Shown here: positions 43,675 through 55,010 of the stretch, one piece after another
How the letters are laid out: each line of letters starts with the position of its first letter
How positions within the stretch are numbered: position 1 is the stretch's first letter
NCBI GenBank assembly: GCA_022747635.1
Contig: JAKTNV010000005.1
Coordinates: forward strand, 34,382,792-34,446,791
Direction: 5' to 3'
DNA length: 64,000 nucleotides
DNA from: Hetaerina americana
Lineage: Eukaryota; Arthropoda; Insecta; Odonata; Calopterygidae
Made by a program: the position numbers and the translations under genes
The notes under the pieces: generated by a model
Database searches by the model: none
What the model saw: the letters and a program-made list of their open reading frames with translations, nothing else
Told to the model about the DNA's origin: nothing

Positions 43675-45702
43675 GCAATTAAATGCATATTAGCGGATGA
43701 CTCCGTTAAAAGTTACTGTTGCGGTATCTCCCGCAGTTTCTTGGAATTTGCACAAGTGAATTGCTAGAAAGCAACAACTAAATTTTATTTGGAAACTATC
43801 ACATCAATAGCATTGGTTCATTATCTAGGTGATTCTTAATGCCCGAAACCATTCTAGACATTATGTAATCTCGAATCTACGCCTTCGGATTATTCTCAAG
43901 TACGACAGCGGCCAGACAACCATTTGACTTAAATAACATTGTGCTGCCGTGAATACCAATATGCGCAAAGTATTAACCTACCTGTAAATGGGGAGCCTAT
44001 CCAAGTGACGTCAAATTATAATTAAACGTATTGTTTCAGCAAGAATATTAATAATGTAAATTAAATGATTGATTGTATGATGAAAAAGTAATAAATAACT
44101 GACTTTTGTTAAATTCAAGAACGACAGGATAAATTAAACAGCATTAAGGTCAATAACGATTGTATTGAAGGCTGATTTTAGCTTATTAGCCCACAACAAA
44201 CAACATCGCTGAATTACATCGATGGAATAATAATTTGAAAGGATCAATCGAAAGAAACATAAATAATTACTAATACTGACAGAGACACACTAAATGATCG
44301 GATTGCTAAATGCATCGCAATCATCCTAGTGGGCATACAGGATGGAAAATCCATTACCTATATGCTTTCCAGATGTTAAAAAAGTATGAAAATGCCAAGG
44401 AAAAGAAACATATTAGCCATAGCTAGCCTATTTGTTGCGTGTTTATTCTATCAATACGGTACAAAAAAGGAAATGTTAGAAGCTTTCATTCTCTCTTCAC
44501 CATACAGTATATGCTTATATTCTCTCTTAATACTGCACAAAAGCAGAAATATTAAACAGCACATAATCACAAAATTAGAAACCGAGGGTTTAAAATTATG
44601 AACGCACTACAAATTCAAAAAGCAATCATAAAATTATACGATCAAAATCTATGCTGACCCGACGACTAACAAGCACATGGAAGAAAACACTTGGGATGGA
44701 ATCAAAATACGAGCGAGCGAGAACAAATAAATCGTATTTACAAGTTGAGAGTGCATCAGGCGTCCACTCCAGCAAACGCCTCACCCTGTCGAACTCCGTC
44801 GCAATATTTCGCAGGTCACACGACAATTTCAACTTTCACCGGATGACCCTGAAAACTTTTACGCGCTCTCATATTTTCCTCTCTCCTCGACCCCCTCCCC
44901 CAACCCCCCCTCCCTTTAACACGACAAGGTCCCCAAAAATATATTAAAGGCTTCAGCGTCCAATACGCCCGGCTATTTTCCCCTCAATCCCACAAAGCAA
45001 ACATTTTGTTTTAGTTATGAGTTCCGACCGCTATGAATTTGGCAAGAAATGTTTTTCGACTGATAATGTAAATGGCTGCGGGAGGGTTATTTTTTTCGGG
45101 GGGAGGGGCGGGGTGGAGTGGCAGGGGGGGAATCGGTCGGCGCTCTCTGCGGGATAGGGAACTTTGGGGACGGGGGAGGAGTCGTAGCGGGAGAGAGGAG
45201 ACGTAGGAGTGGGAGGTGAGGGCGAACAGAGGATGATAGACACAGAAGGAAGAGAGTTATGGGGACACGGTCGCGAAATATCGGGAGAGTAGAACGAAAG
45301 GGCGGGAGGAATAATACGATTGCGGAGCTTCAACCAGATAAACACCTCTCCACACCCATGCCGGGATCTTCGCGTCGGTGGCGAACGTAGGATCACCCTC
45401 ATTCCTAAGCGCTGCCGACTGTTTATGTTTACATTCTGCGCTCTATACTCCGTCGAATGAACGTAATGTGGACAGTGTAGTCATTCGCCTGGAATGTTGA
45501 AGTTTATGTGAATAGCTACGAGAAACACTGATATAATACCTACATAATGTGCTATTTTTCTCTGCGTGTACGTGTGCCCCATTAGGTTTAGAAACACAAG
45601 TATTTAACTCATGCATATGAAAAGAGAAGTAATTTTTCCCGAATGACAGTAGGAGGCATGATTAACGAAAATTATACAAAAATACTTATCTCCCTCTATC
45701 GG
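43675..45702. other. Intergenic
   Basis: AT-rich to 44860, C-rich at 44880-44925, and a G-skewed island at 45075-45300. No gene supported. Confidence 0.5.
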
Positions 45703-45943
45703 ACAGAGTTGATGAGCCATAACTAAAGACGTAAAGAAAATAATAGCGAAAACATTGAAATGGAACGTGGTGTCGTACGGCTCGGAAAATTGGTTGTTGA
45801 GGCAAGAGCATATAGACTTAGATCGGACGTTTTTGAGATGTGCGTGTGTGGTCACGGATGCTAAAAGTGAAATTAAAAAATATAAACGAATGAGTTCTAG
45901 CACGGTACGAAACGCTTGTTGGCGGATATTAAAATAAAACAGG

Positions 45944-45945
<2 letters not shown>
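45703..45945 (+). pseudogene. LINE relic, upstream part
   Basis: Reads LTKDVKKIIAKTLKWNVVSY then GSENWLLRQEHIDLDRTF, matching LSKDVKKRLVKTLIWSVAMY and GAETWSLKQEDRRRLEAF of the LINE at 28.5 kb. Homology continues in decayed form to an AGGAAA that corresponds to the QEK codons, and is then interrupted by a (TA)n-bounded insertion. The other part resumes at about 46235. Confidence 0.75.

Positions 45946-45981
<36 letters not shown>
45946..45981. repeat. (TA)n microsatellite
   Basis: 36 bases, flanked by AGGAAA and TTTCCT, so the whole is a palindrome. It forms the left boundary of the Penelope-like tail. Confidence 0.9.
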
Positions 45982-45983
<2 letters not shown>

Positions 45984-45984
45984 C

Positions 45985-46144
45985 CTTCTATATTTCATTA
46001 CTTCTATATCTTCAGAGAAAGACGGATTGTTTCCGTCGAAATATCAAGAAATTACGTGTGAGTGTTCTTCTCTTTTTTTGTGTTTCTATATTGTGTGTTA
46101 CTGTGTATTGTACTATTCGGCACTTCCGTGTTACGTCTACGAAA

Positions 46145-46146
<2 letters not shown>
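45985..46146 (+). mobile_element. Penelope-like tail with hairpin, copy 3
   Basis: Contains GACGGATTGTTTCCGTCGAAA (46021-46041; a 6-bp stem, 5-base loop, then GAAA), TGTGAGTGTTC, a T run, GTGTTTCTATATTGTGTGTT and TTCCGTGTTACG, then leads into (TA)n. It is inserted into a LINE relic whose two halves flank it. The stem followed by GAAA resembles hammerhead stem II; the CTGANGA strand is degenerate (TCAGAGA). Confidence 0.65.

Positions 46147-46225
<79 letters not shown>
46147..46225. repeat. (AT)n microsatellite, 79 bp
   Basis: Right boundary of the Penelope-like tail; LINE homology resumes immediately after it. Confidence 0.95.
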
Positions 46226-46229
<4 letters not shown>

Positions 46230-46234
46230 ACCAG

Positions 46235-46420
46235 GTGAAAATGAAATGCTGAACACAACTGTAGGGTAGAATTCTGGTTAGACGAGGTAGAGGCAGAAAA
46301 AGAGTAGGCATATTGAATGGAATGAAGGGATGCAGATGGTATGTGGGGTTGAAGAATGATTTATTTCAATCCAGATTTTAGAGCCATTATTTAGTGTCGT
46401 GATATGCGTGGCTTAGAAAT
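46235..46420 (+). pseudogene. LINE relic, downstream part
   Basis: Reads GRILVRRGRGRKRVGILNGM then KGCRWYVGLKNDL, matching EGRMLGKRGKGRNRIGMLDG and the MKGGRKYSEMKRDL end of the LINE ORF. The sequence after the stop position (GTCGTGATATGCGTGGCTTA) resembles the UTR of the tandem relics at 10.3-11.0 kb. Together with 45703-45945 it is one LINE copy split by the Penelope-like insertion. Confidence 0.7.
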
Positions 46421-46762
46421 GTAGCATAACTAAATACTATTTTTTTAATGCATAAAAAACCTTCCTGGATCCTTCGATTACTCTTAATAATAATCATTCC
46501 CATATCTATTTTTATTTTACACAAAATTACAATACAGGCAAATAAATACACATCCAACCACATTTGTGTGCAAGTACAAGTGTGTACGAGTTTGGGCACA
46601 CATATAATAATGTGAACGCTATCGAAGTATAACCACTTATTGGAGTGATTATATTTGCCAAACTCCGTCGATTGGAAAATGGACCGCATCGTGCGAGCTC
46701 GGTGGTGATAATTTTAATCTCCAAAAGGTTGATAACTTTTCATTCTCAATAAAAGCATCCAA
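46421..46762. other. AT-rich intergenic
   Basis: Nothing recognised. Confidence 0.45.
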
Positions 46763-47083
46763 TTACGGGAACAATGATAAACTTACAAAAACGCCGATGA
46801 CCTCTTCACGCGGCATGCCCGTCTCTTTATCGGGGTGATTTTGGATTAATGGACGGGGAGGTAATCTTTTATTCCCCGGCATTGTTGATTGATCTGTTAA
46901 GATCGGTATCGCTGGTTGGTCTCCGGCAGAAAAAAAATAGATGCCGACATGTTCGTTAACAATCTGACCAATGAGGTTTAGGGTTGAATTATTTCGTAAG
47001 TTTGGAGGAGGGGGGTGCAGCCAATCAAACCGCTTACATATTTCGCTAACCAGAGATCCCAACAAGCTCTTCGCGGTCAACAC
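46763..47083 (-). CDS. Possible host exon, unidentified
   Basis: A minus-strand open segment of about 100 codons begins LTAKSLLGSLVSEICKRFDW and later includes IGQIVNEHVGIYFFSAGDQP and MPREEVIGVF. Unlike most frames in the window, it has balanced, protein-like composition. Directly after the GVF codons the strand reads GTAAGT, a strong 5' splice donor (near 46789-46794). Upstream, an in-frame TGA precedes a TTTAG that could be the acceptor, though its pyrimidine tract is poor. I do not recognise the protein and assign no function. It could still be a chance frame. Confidence 0.3.
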   Translation of the reverse strand: MLTAKSLLGSLVSEICKRFDWLHPPPPNLRNNSTLNLIGQIVNEHVGIYFFSAGDQPAIPILTDQSTMPGNKRLPPRPLIQNHPDKETGMPREEVIGVFVSLSLFP

Positions 47084-48960
47084 GGTGAACCTAAATCCTC
47101 ACAATTTGCGGTTTCAATTATTTCCCGGGTCTATCCTATTAAATATTCAACGCACAAGAAGTGGACTGTCGGAGGGCATCAAATGACTTATGGCCTTTAT
47201 ACAACTTTACCAAGATGATGCGATGACCTGACTTCCGATCTAGGGTCGCCGACTGACATAAAAAATATTTTATTCTTCCTGAAAATTTTGTTATAACTGG
47301 TGCTCATTTGAAGTTCGCTTCGCCGTACGTTAACTTAAAATTAGAACTTATGCATAGTTTTTCACTGCGTTCCGCGAAAATTCATTATCTTTTAATGCTA
47401 TCAACTCGACTTATTCCTATTTCAAAAATTTAAGTCATCATACTTAAAACGTATTTAGGACACATATATATCTATTACGACAGAATTTTCTTTATCGCAG
47501 TAGGGATAATAAGTACTGGTCATGAGTTCTCTCGCCCACGGATTTGTACACCCGTATTTTGAAATGTGGACATTATCTGGATGATCTAGTAACCACTCCA
47601 TTACTAGGATTAACATACAGTCCGAGGAATGAGCTTCGTGAGACTCCAACTTTAACTAGGTTTTTATCGTGGAGGTTTATGCAGTCAACTATGACTAACA
47701 GTATCGAAAGATTATGTAAATTTGTTTCTTAGGTCAGCAGCGTAACGAGAGGAGAAGGATATATTGGGATTTTGCACCACTCCACCCAAATAAGAACAAG
47801 TAAACCATACACCGGACTGTATTTGCTTCATTTCCGTAATGCATGGAACCGATTAAAGACTTAACTAACTTATTATATTTTAATATCCTCGTTTAGCAGA
47901 TTAATTTCAGGTTCCGGTCTACGCTTTCGACTTTGGTCACCCATTTTGGTCACCTAACTTTCTCCGGAGCAAAGACTAATATAGTAGTCCCAGACTGTAA
48001 TTTCCCAAAATAATTAGCGTTTCCAAGTTATTTTATGCATGTGATTTTCAAGGAGCCCCATGTATGCAATTTGTACGGAGCATAGGTACTCTTGAACTCG
48101 TGGGATAATGGATAATCGAGATACAATGAAAACTCGAAGGTGAGTCATTATCCAATTGTTAACCCAAATCCATGTTTAAAGCTGCGTTAATGATTAATGA
48201 TAGAAAAGTTTCGGAAGTTGGGTATAAAGATCGTAATTTTTCGGACCTACCAGAGATTCTACACGCCATAGAATATTAATAATTAATAGACAAAGGAACA
48301 GATGTTGAAATGCGCAAAAAATGAAACTAAATTCTTAATCCTAAAATGTAACTTCGAGTATTTAAAACGTAGAACTGGAATAAAAGTTAGAGCGTCTCAT
48401 GCCCTACCACATCTAATGAGACAGACACTAATTCTTCGATTTGATTTATTTTTAACCATTGATCACAATGGGCTTTTTTCTAAATTCCATTCATCAGCAT
48501 ATGCAATACTTTCGGTTCATTTAATCATTCCCAAGGGGAAATCAGTCGAAACATCATTTGTTCTTGTGGAGAAAAATGTACCTTATTATCATCACTCAGT
48601 TACAAGCCCTATAAGCAAAACTAAAAAAAATCATTAAAAAAAATTAAACGGAATATAAATCACTCGCTGGGGATTTACCCCCTTGATTTAGCCCATCACT
48701 GCAGTTTATTAGCGTTTATTACACAGAATTACACGAAATGGAATGCGTCAGAAGCATATTACCCTTTAAAAAATCTTCACATTAGTCCAGTCTGTGTACA
48801 CAAATCCTCGTTTGCATTTTCACATTTTCTACGTAATCGAAATTCTCATTTGTTTTTAGTTCATGTAACGCGACGTTACAATCCAACACGAGTCACATCG
48901 CTGGGAAATGCTGGAACTCGCGGTATGAAATGAAATGAATTTCAAAGTACAAGTGATTCA
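47084..48960. other. AT-rich intergenic
   Basis: Two CCAAT-type pentamers lie near 46970-47015, just inside the exon-like segment. The 111-codon frame at 48302-48637 is AT-rich and not recognised. Confidence 0.45.
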
Positions 48961-50019
48961 CTGTTATTAAGGCCAGCACCGCGGGCGAGGCGAAGTCGGA
49001 TAATGAAAATAGTGGAACGGTGAATATGTGAAATTGACGGCGGCATGCGTGGCGCTCCCTGAAAATACATTATTGGACCCCGAGGACATTGCCGCGCTCC
49101 CGCAGTCCGCTATAAAATCCCTGCTTCCGTCGCGACCGGCTCTCTCTCTCTCTCTCCCACCGCCGGGGAGACGGCGACCCGAGTTAATCGATTCCTCGGC
49201 CGCTGATCCAGAAATCCGTCGCGTTAGGCGTGCGATAAACGCGCAATATGTGCGCGCAAAAGCTTCAACCGATTCGCTAAGGGATCCGAGGGGGAACTGT
49301 CGGCGAAAATAGGCGGAATGGATGCAGGGGGGTGCGAGGGTGCGGGGAGGGAGGGTTTAGATAAAATGCCCGGGAAGCCGGAGAGGGCGTGATTAAAAGT
49401 ACGAAATAGCTGGGGTGGAAAAGGAGGAGAACGGGCACGGGTATTCTTTTATTTTTTTTATCCTCCGGCTCTCTCAAAAGGAAACGGAAATGAATGGCGG
49501 GGCAGGAATAAAAAAAAGTCAAAAAACGGCGAAAAGACGAAAGAGAGAGAAAGAGAGAGAGAGAGTGAGAGATATTTTTTCCTTTCCTTTCTTTTTTTAT
49601 GAAAAAAAGGAACCACTGGAAATGTTTTGATGAGCTGGCACTTACATTTTTTCCAGTTCGAACGAGAACGAAAATTACGGTAGAAGGATAGGGGGTGGGA
49701 GAGCGGAAAAGAGAGCACGTTTGCCGCGCGTTGAAAAGGCAAAGAAATGTCGCAGAAATGTACGTGGGGGGGGTGCGGAAAGGAGAGGGTCGGTTTTGGG
49801 GTGAGAGGAGGAAGGCGGAAAAGTTGGGAAGCCGGGGCCTCATTTGGACGAGGTTTTGAGCCCGCAAAAGACAAAAATTTTTTAATCGCCTCTCTCACTT
49901 CCATCTGGAATCCACTTCCGCGACTCCCACTTGTGACGATGAATCGCGGAACCGGCTAGATCCCCGCGCGAAACCCAAAGAGGTCGAAGAGGGAACCTTC
50001 GGGTACTCCAACGCTACCT
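48961..50019. other. GC-rich flank of the 50-kb island
   Basis: CpG-rich at 48970-49310, with a TATAAAA at 49111-49117 and (CT)n at about 49139-49157; a plus-strand frame at 49028-49312 (94 codons) is not recognised. From 49500 to 49575 the DNA is (GA)n-rich. No gene is assigned. Confidence 0.4.
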
Positions 50020-50355
50020 CACAGAAAGAGAGCGAGAAGTTGAGGGAGAAAGGACGATGGCGGACGGTCGCGCGGGAAGGGAGAGGAGTAGGAAGAAGGG
50101 GGTGGGAAGACCACGGATCAGGATGAACGGGGAGGATTGAGAGTGGGGGGGGGCAGAAACCGAAGGGGCGGAGGTAGGAGGGGTGGAGAACCGGCGGCAG
50201 CAGAGAGGAGGTGATGCGCGCGGCAGCCATGTTGCCGCCGCCGCAGCCGCCGTCAGCCCTCCGGTCTGCACCTCTAGGTGTGAGTCGTCGCGTCCTCTCC
50301 CTCCGCCACTCCCAACCCGCTCCCACCTCCCCTCCCGCCACGTCACCTCGCGACC

Positions 50356-50369
50356 GTTCCCATGGCAAC
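50356..50369. promoter_or_regulatory. RFX X-box-like site 1
   Basis: GTTCCCATGGCAAC: two inverted half-sites around AT. It differs from the canonical palindrome GTTGCCATGGCAAC at one base. RFX factors bind such X-boxes in promoters, notably of ciliary genes. Confidence 0.5.
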
Positions 50370-50389
50370 GAGCTCTCGGGGCACGCCCT

Positions 50390-50403
50390 GTCGCTATGGT
50401 GAC
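50390..50403. promoter_or_regulatory. RFX X-box-like site 2
   Basis: GTCGCTATGGTGAC: fits the degenerate palindrome GTYRCYATRGYRAC. It lies 20 bp after the first site, centre to centre 34 bp. The pairing makes chance less likely than for either site alone. Confidence 0.4.
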
Positions 50404-50995
50404 AAGTTGGGGAGGAGGGACCATTCGGGTCGGCGTTGGGGAGAGGAGGGAGGGGGAAGAGGGGTTGGAAGTCTCCCAGCCGTGGAGAGAAGGGGGGGGG
50501 CAGGGCAGGGGTGTAGGGAATGGGGATTGGGCGAAGGGAGTGAGAAGGTGGGGGACGTGGAAAGAGGGAGAGGGTTTGAATCGAGCGTGCGTCTGTGGGG
50601 TTGAAAAGAGAGAGAGCAAGGCTGGAGGGGCAAGGAGTAAAGGGAGGGTTTGGAGTGGTGACAGGGCGAGAGGTGGTGGGAGGGAGGTAGGGACGGGTGT
50701 GACGGAGGGAACGGGTGTCCGGGGGTTGGATGCCGGGAGGGAGGGAGGGACGAGGCGGGGTGGGAAGGGAGCCGTCATGTGCCCTTCCCCCCACGCGCGC
50801 AGTCAGACGGGGGAAATACACATGGCCAGGGGTGCCCGTCGTCCCACGGTACATTACGTACTTATGGCGGCGCCGGAGGGCCGAGCCGTTGGGGTTGAAG
50901 ATGGGATGGATGAGGAGATGACGAGAAACAGAGCAGGGAAACAATGGAAGGAGCGGGTAGAAATAGAAATAGGGATCACTTGGGCCTAGGGAACG

Positions 50996-53900
50996 AGAAA
51001 TACTTGAGCCCAATTTGGTCGAAAATACAAAGGAAACAGTGCATCTTTGTCGGATTCAGTCGAGAGATCGCGACACTAGAGCACGCGATAAGACAAATTT
51101 AACACCGCTTTGCGATCACCTTTACAGAAAGATACTCCACAATCAAACAAAAGTAACACGGTGAATACTCAAAAATCGGAATTCAACAGTTAAACAAATG
51201 AAAACCATAATTTAAAAAAAACGATGGAAGAAGATGAAAATAAAGGAAACCATAACTGAGCAGTATAACAAAAGGAGACCCAAGAGTTGAGCGAAAGATG
51301 GAGGGGAAAGGGGTTTCGGGAACGGGATCAAAAATCGTGCGGTAGGAAAACCATAGGAGAACGGTGAGATTCATTTTTGAAGCGCACTACAAAGAAGCCC
51401 AGATGTGTGCTCAGGGCTCCTTCCCCGTGAGGGAACGGACTGTCGGGAGGGGAAAGAATGCGATTTGGGAATGGGGTGGATACGAATCGGTCACGTGGGA
51501 CACAAGAGGATGGGGGGAGGGGCGACACCGGAGATGACCCCTCTCCCCACACCGTTTCATAACAAGTTCCCCCTCGCAACACAATCTCCCCGCCGGCGTG
51601 ATGAAATGCCTTGCGGGAAGGGACGGAGGGAGGACGGGGGCAGTGAAAGAGATGGGGGCGGCGGCCGTGGGAGACTCGACTAGGATTAGCGGTAATATCA
51701 GAGAGGAGAGAGAGAGGCAGGACCTAACTTCCCCACGAGTGAATGACAACGGATTAAATGGCGAATGAAACACGTATTCCGAGGGCCGGTGATGAGGACG
51801 GCGCCGCCACCGTTGCCCTGCCCACCCGTTTAAAATGTTCATTAGTCAAAGAGTAGGATGCTCCTGATTTATTTACGAGCGGCGCACTAAAGGGAGTGAT
51901 TATGCGCCCAGAATCACAATGGGAAGGGAGGGGATGGATGATAAACTGCGCCGGGTGATGTTTAATCGTCAGGGACGACGGGAGAGTCATTTGCCACTTC
52001 ACGCCGCAAAATGAAATATTTTATGCATATGCTTAACTCTGAGTCGGCGGATTTTCGATATTGATGGAACAGTTCCGATTATCCGGAATGCGGGAGGATC
52101 GCCCACAGCTGAAAACCATGCGCATTGGCATTACCCCCCTACCCCCCTCCATTTCGATAGTTAGTTTCGAGGGATGAAATTATACCGGTTACTTGAAGAA
52201 TAATATTATTGTTTATCGTGATTCTGCGTCCTAATAGTTAAGCTGGAAGAATTAGAAAAGAGGGTGATTATTTGATTACGTGATGAACAACACCATGAGC
52301 AGTGATTACTTTTTGAGAAGCCACTACGATTAGGATAGCATTGTCATGAAAATATCCATTACAACATTAATTTCTAGGTCAAACAGTGACGGCAATAAAA
52401 TCTAAAATAACCAGAAGATTGAATTCATCATCTACACCGATGTCCTTTTAATGGCATTCCTGATATGACTGAAACTACTGAATAGTTCCCCATTATTCCT
52501 CTCCCTTAATTAACAAAAGGAATGTTGATAGACGGTCCCTCATTCGCTGCAAGAAACTACGTACTCATACTGATACACTAATCTCTCTGAATACTAATCG
52601 TATATTGACGTAGCCCGGTGGTTGTTATGTTCTTCAACCGTCATAAATGGTCATATTCCTCGGTGAACCCGACTCGCACATATTCCCCCGACATTAATGA
52701 GATTCAGGAATCGCGCGGGTTGCGAAACTAGTGCTGCAGAGCGTACAAGGGTCGAAATTAGAGTGGGACCGGAGCGTGTGAACGACAGAGAGACATTCAA
52801 TCGCCAAGCGACGCATACGTGAGCACGAGTGGGGTGCCGGTGATTGGACGAGAGTGGAATTCTGATTGCGTCAGGGAACGTGACAAAGGAAGTGGGAGGC
52901 GGGTGAGTTCGGAGTGACGCCGGCCACGAACACCGGGAATTGATATTTATTTATAACATTTATAACTTCACTGTCACTGGCCGTCGGAAGTAAATCAAAA
53001 ATATCTCTCTCCTGCATCCATAAAATACCGAGAGATGGAGCATTCTCTTTTCTGCGTAATTTTTTTTTCAATTAAAAATGAATTCCTTGCAAATTATTCT
53101 GAATTCCTGGGTACCATATTCGTAACGGGATACGTTGCTGGGAAATGGAAGGATCTTTGTGGATACGAGTTTGGGGAACGTATTCCTAATATTTATATTT
53201 CAAAAGTCTCTACGGTTGAGACTCCTTCATCTATTTCAAGGCACGCCAAAAATCATTGCTCAAAGTACAATCCCGCGGCGAGTTTCGATACCGGGACTTT
53301 TGAATTAGTAGTGACGTATCTACTTCGACCAAAATACAAGATTCAGATGCTTTCGCAAGCTCTTAATTACCTTTAAAAAAACTAGATACAATGAGTATAT
53401 GTTCAAAAAAAGGTTTTTACTTCTCGCCTGGAAGTAATTGGACTGGGCTTACATCAACTAAAATTGACAAGAATTTGTAAACAAAAAATCGGCATTATCT
53501 GAAACATGGACTATAACTTTGTACTTCGAAATGCTCCCTGAAAGGGGATTGGAAAACAGTATGGGGAGGACCTACCGTGTAAATGAGATTATTGGTGCAC
53601 AAAAACAGTCATCCTGCAACTCGGTTTACTATGGGGCTACCAAATTATTACACTCACGAAAAGTTGCTTTGTGATACTCGACGTAAAATTGACCTCACGT
53701 CAACTGAGATGCAGTTAATCTAAAAATTATGAGCGATGGATAGCAAGTACATCTATAACACCATCCATATACTTGCACAGCTAAAAAAGAGATAGGACTT
53801 TGTTATCAACGTGATACTACAACTACAATCTTACCTGACAGGCGATATTCCGGGAAAAAATAAATAAGATCCTATCATATTAAAATTAATCAGCGTAAGG

Positions 53901-54199
53901 CAACACGCAAGGTGTCGATGTACACATTAGATTCTCTCCTCTGAAATTAAATATTTTTCAAATGCATTAAAAGGGAAAAGACAGGAATTAGCTCAATTAT
54001 ATAGTATAGAGCCGTGATATCCACAGCTGGTGACCGATGATGTCCCCAAAAATCGATAACAACGAAAACATTAAAACCCACGACAAAAACTCATCAGTAA
54101 TCACCGGTGATTCCGCGGATACAGTTAACACATTCATAAAGTTGGATGACTTTCACCGTCGGCTAGCTCCCATAACTGATATCTAAATCACAGCGATGG
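50996..54199. other. Intergenic
   Basis: G-rich at 51420-51720, then AT-rich. The 113-codon frame at 53035-53376 and the 143-codon minus frame at 51411-51842 show no domain. Confidence 0.5.
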
Positions 54200-55010
54200 A
54201 AAAGGGATGATTCCGAAAGCCTCCGGAGCGATGTCAAGTGGGTGGGAAGGGGGTGAGAGGGAGGGTTATCCACGATACCCCGGCTCACACTTCCGCGGGG
54301 TGGTGACAAAGGAAGAAGTGAGGCACGTGCGAAGTTTAGAGGTGAAGAGGCATTAGTGGGTGGGGGGGGTTAAAGGGGAGGAATAATAGCTGATACATTT
54401 TCTTGCGTCCGCGAGTATTACGCATGGAACGTGGGTCGGAGGTGGGAGGTGAGGAGAGGTGCCCAAGATTCACGGATGACGGACGGGATAGAGCGGGAGT
54501 ATGCGGGCACGATTTTCCCGGTGGTTTCCCACGGGGGTGGGTGGGGACGGCCGCGGACGGGGATGAGGAGGATGGCACACGCCGCGCGAGGGTGGAGAGG
54601 GAGAGCGGGGATGTGGCTGAGGTGCGGCGCCTACATTATGCAGCGGAGCGGCGACGACCACCGACCGATCGAACCGGGGCGGGAGGAGGTGGAGGTGTGG
54701 TCACGGTGGGAGGAGTGCGGGAGGAGGGGTGGGGGGCGTGGAAAGGCTCAGGGAGGCGCGGCGCTTGTGCTTGCGGGATGTCCGTCAAAAGGGGCGCCGC
54801 CGAGTCGGTCACCTCGTCACGGCGGCGTGGTAAGAGAGACAGATGAGGGCGGTGGGTGGGGGGGATTACCAGCAGCGACAAGTCGGGGAGGGACGTCTTC
54901 GATTCCCACATCCAATGGCTTTATGCACATTTGCGTTATGATCACGATACGATCTCGCTGCCGCCCTCAACTCCCATCCACAATGACCTTTCCAATTTCG
55001 TGTCACTGAC
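54200..55010. other. GC-rich, G-skewed island
   Basis: Plus-strand G-rich with CpG. Overlapping frames of 192 and 147 codons are glycine/arginine/glutamate-rich with no recognisable domain. It contains neither X-box-like nor YY1-like clusters. Confidence 0.45.

Larger units (their letters stand above)
50020..50995. promoter_or_regulatory. CpG-rich promoter-like island
   Basis: A C-rich core (about 50225-50350) is flanked on both sides by strongly G-rich plus-strand DNA. The core carries CAGCCATGTTGCCGCC (about 50225-50240), whose complement resembles a YY1 site. Two RFX X-box-like palindromes follow at 50356-50403, and another YY1-like ATGGCGGC lies at 50864-50871. CpG richness, a skew switch and clustered palindromic factor sites suggest a housekeeping-type promoter. 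Long frames on both strands (268, 254 and 372 codons) overlap and are repetitive in amino acids, so they are not annotated as genes. No transcribed exon could be identified downstream, and direction is unknown. Confidence 0.4.

Noticed and set aside
49111..49117. TATA box upstream of the 94-codon frame at 49028-49312
   Set aside because: It lies inside the frame, with no initiator or other core element at the right distance.
49895..51013. 372-codon minus-strand ORF, with 254- and 268-codon overlapping frames
   Set aside because: Proline/serine- or glycine/arginine-rich in every register, as expected from the skewed GC-rich composition; no domain or splice evidence.
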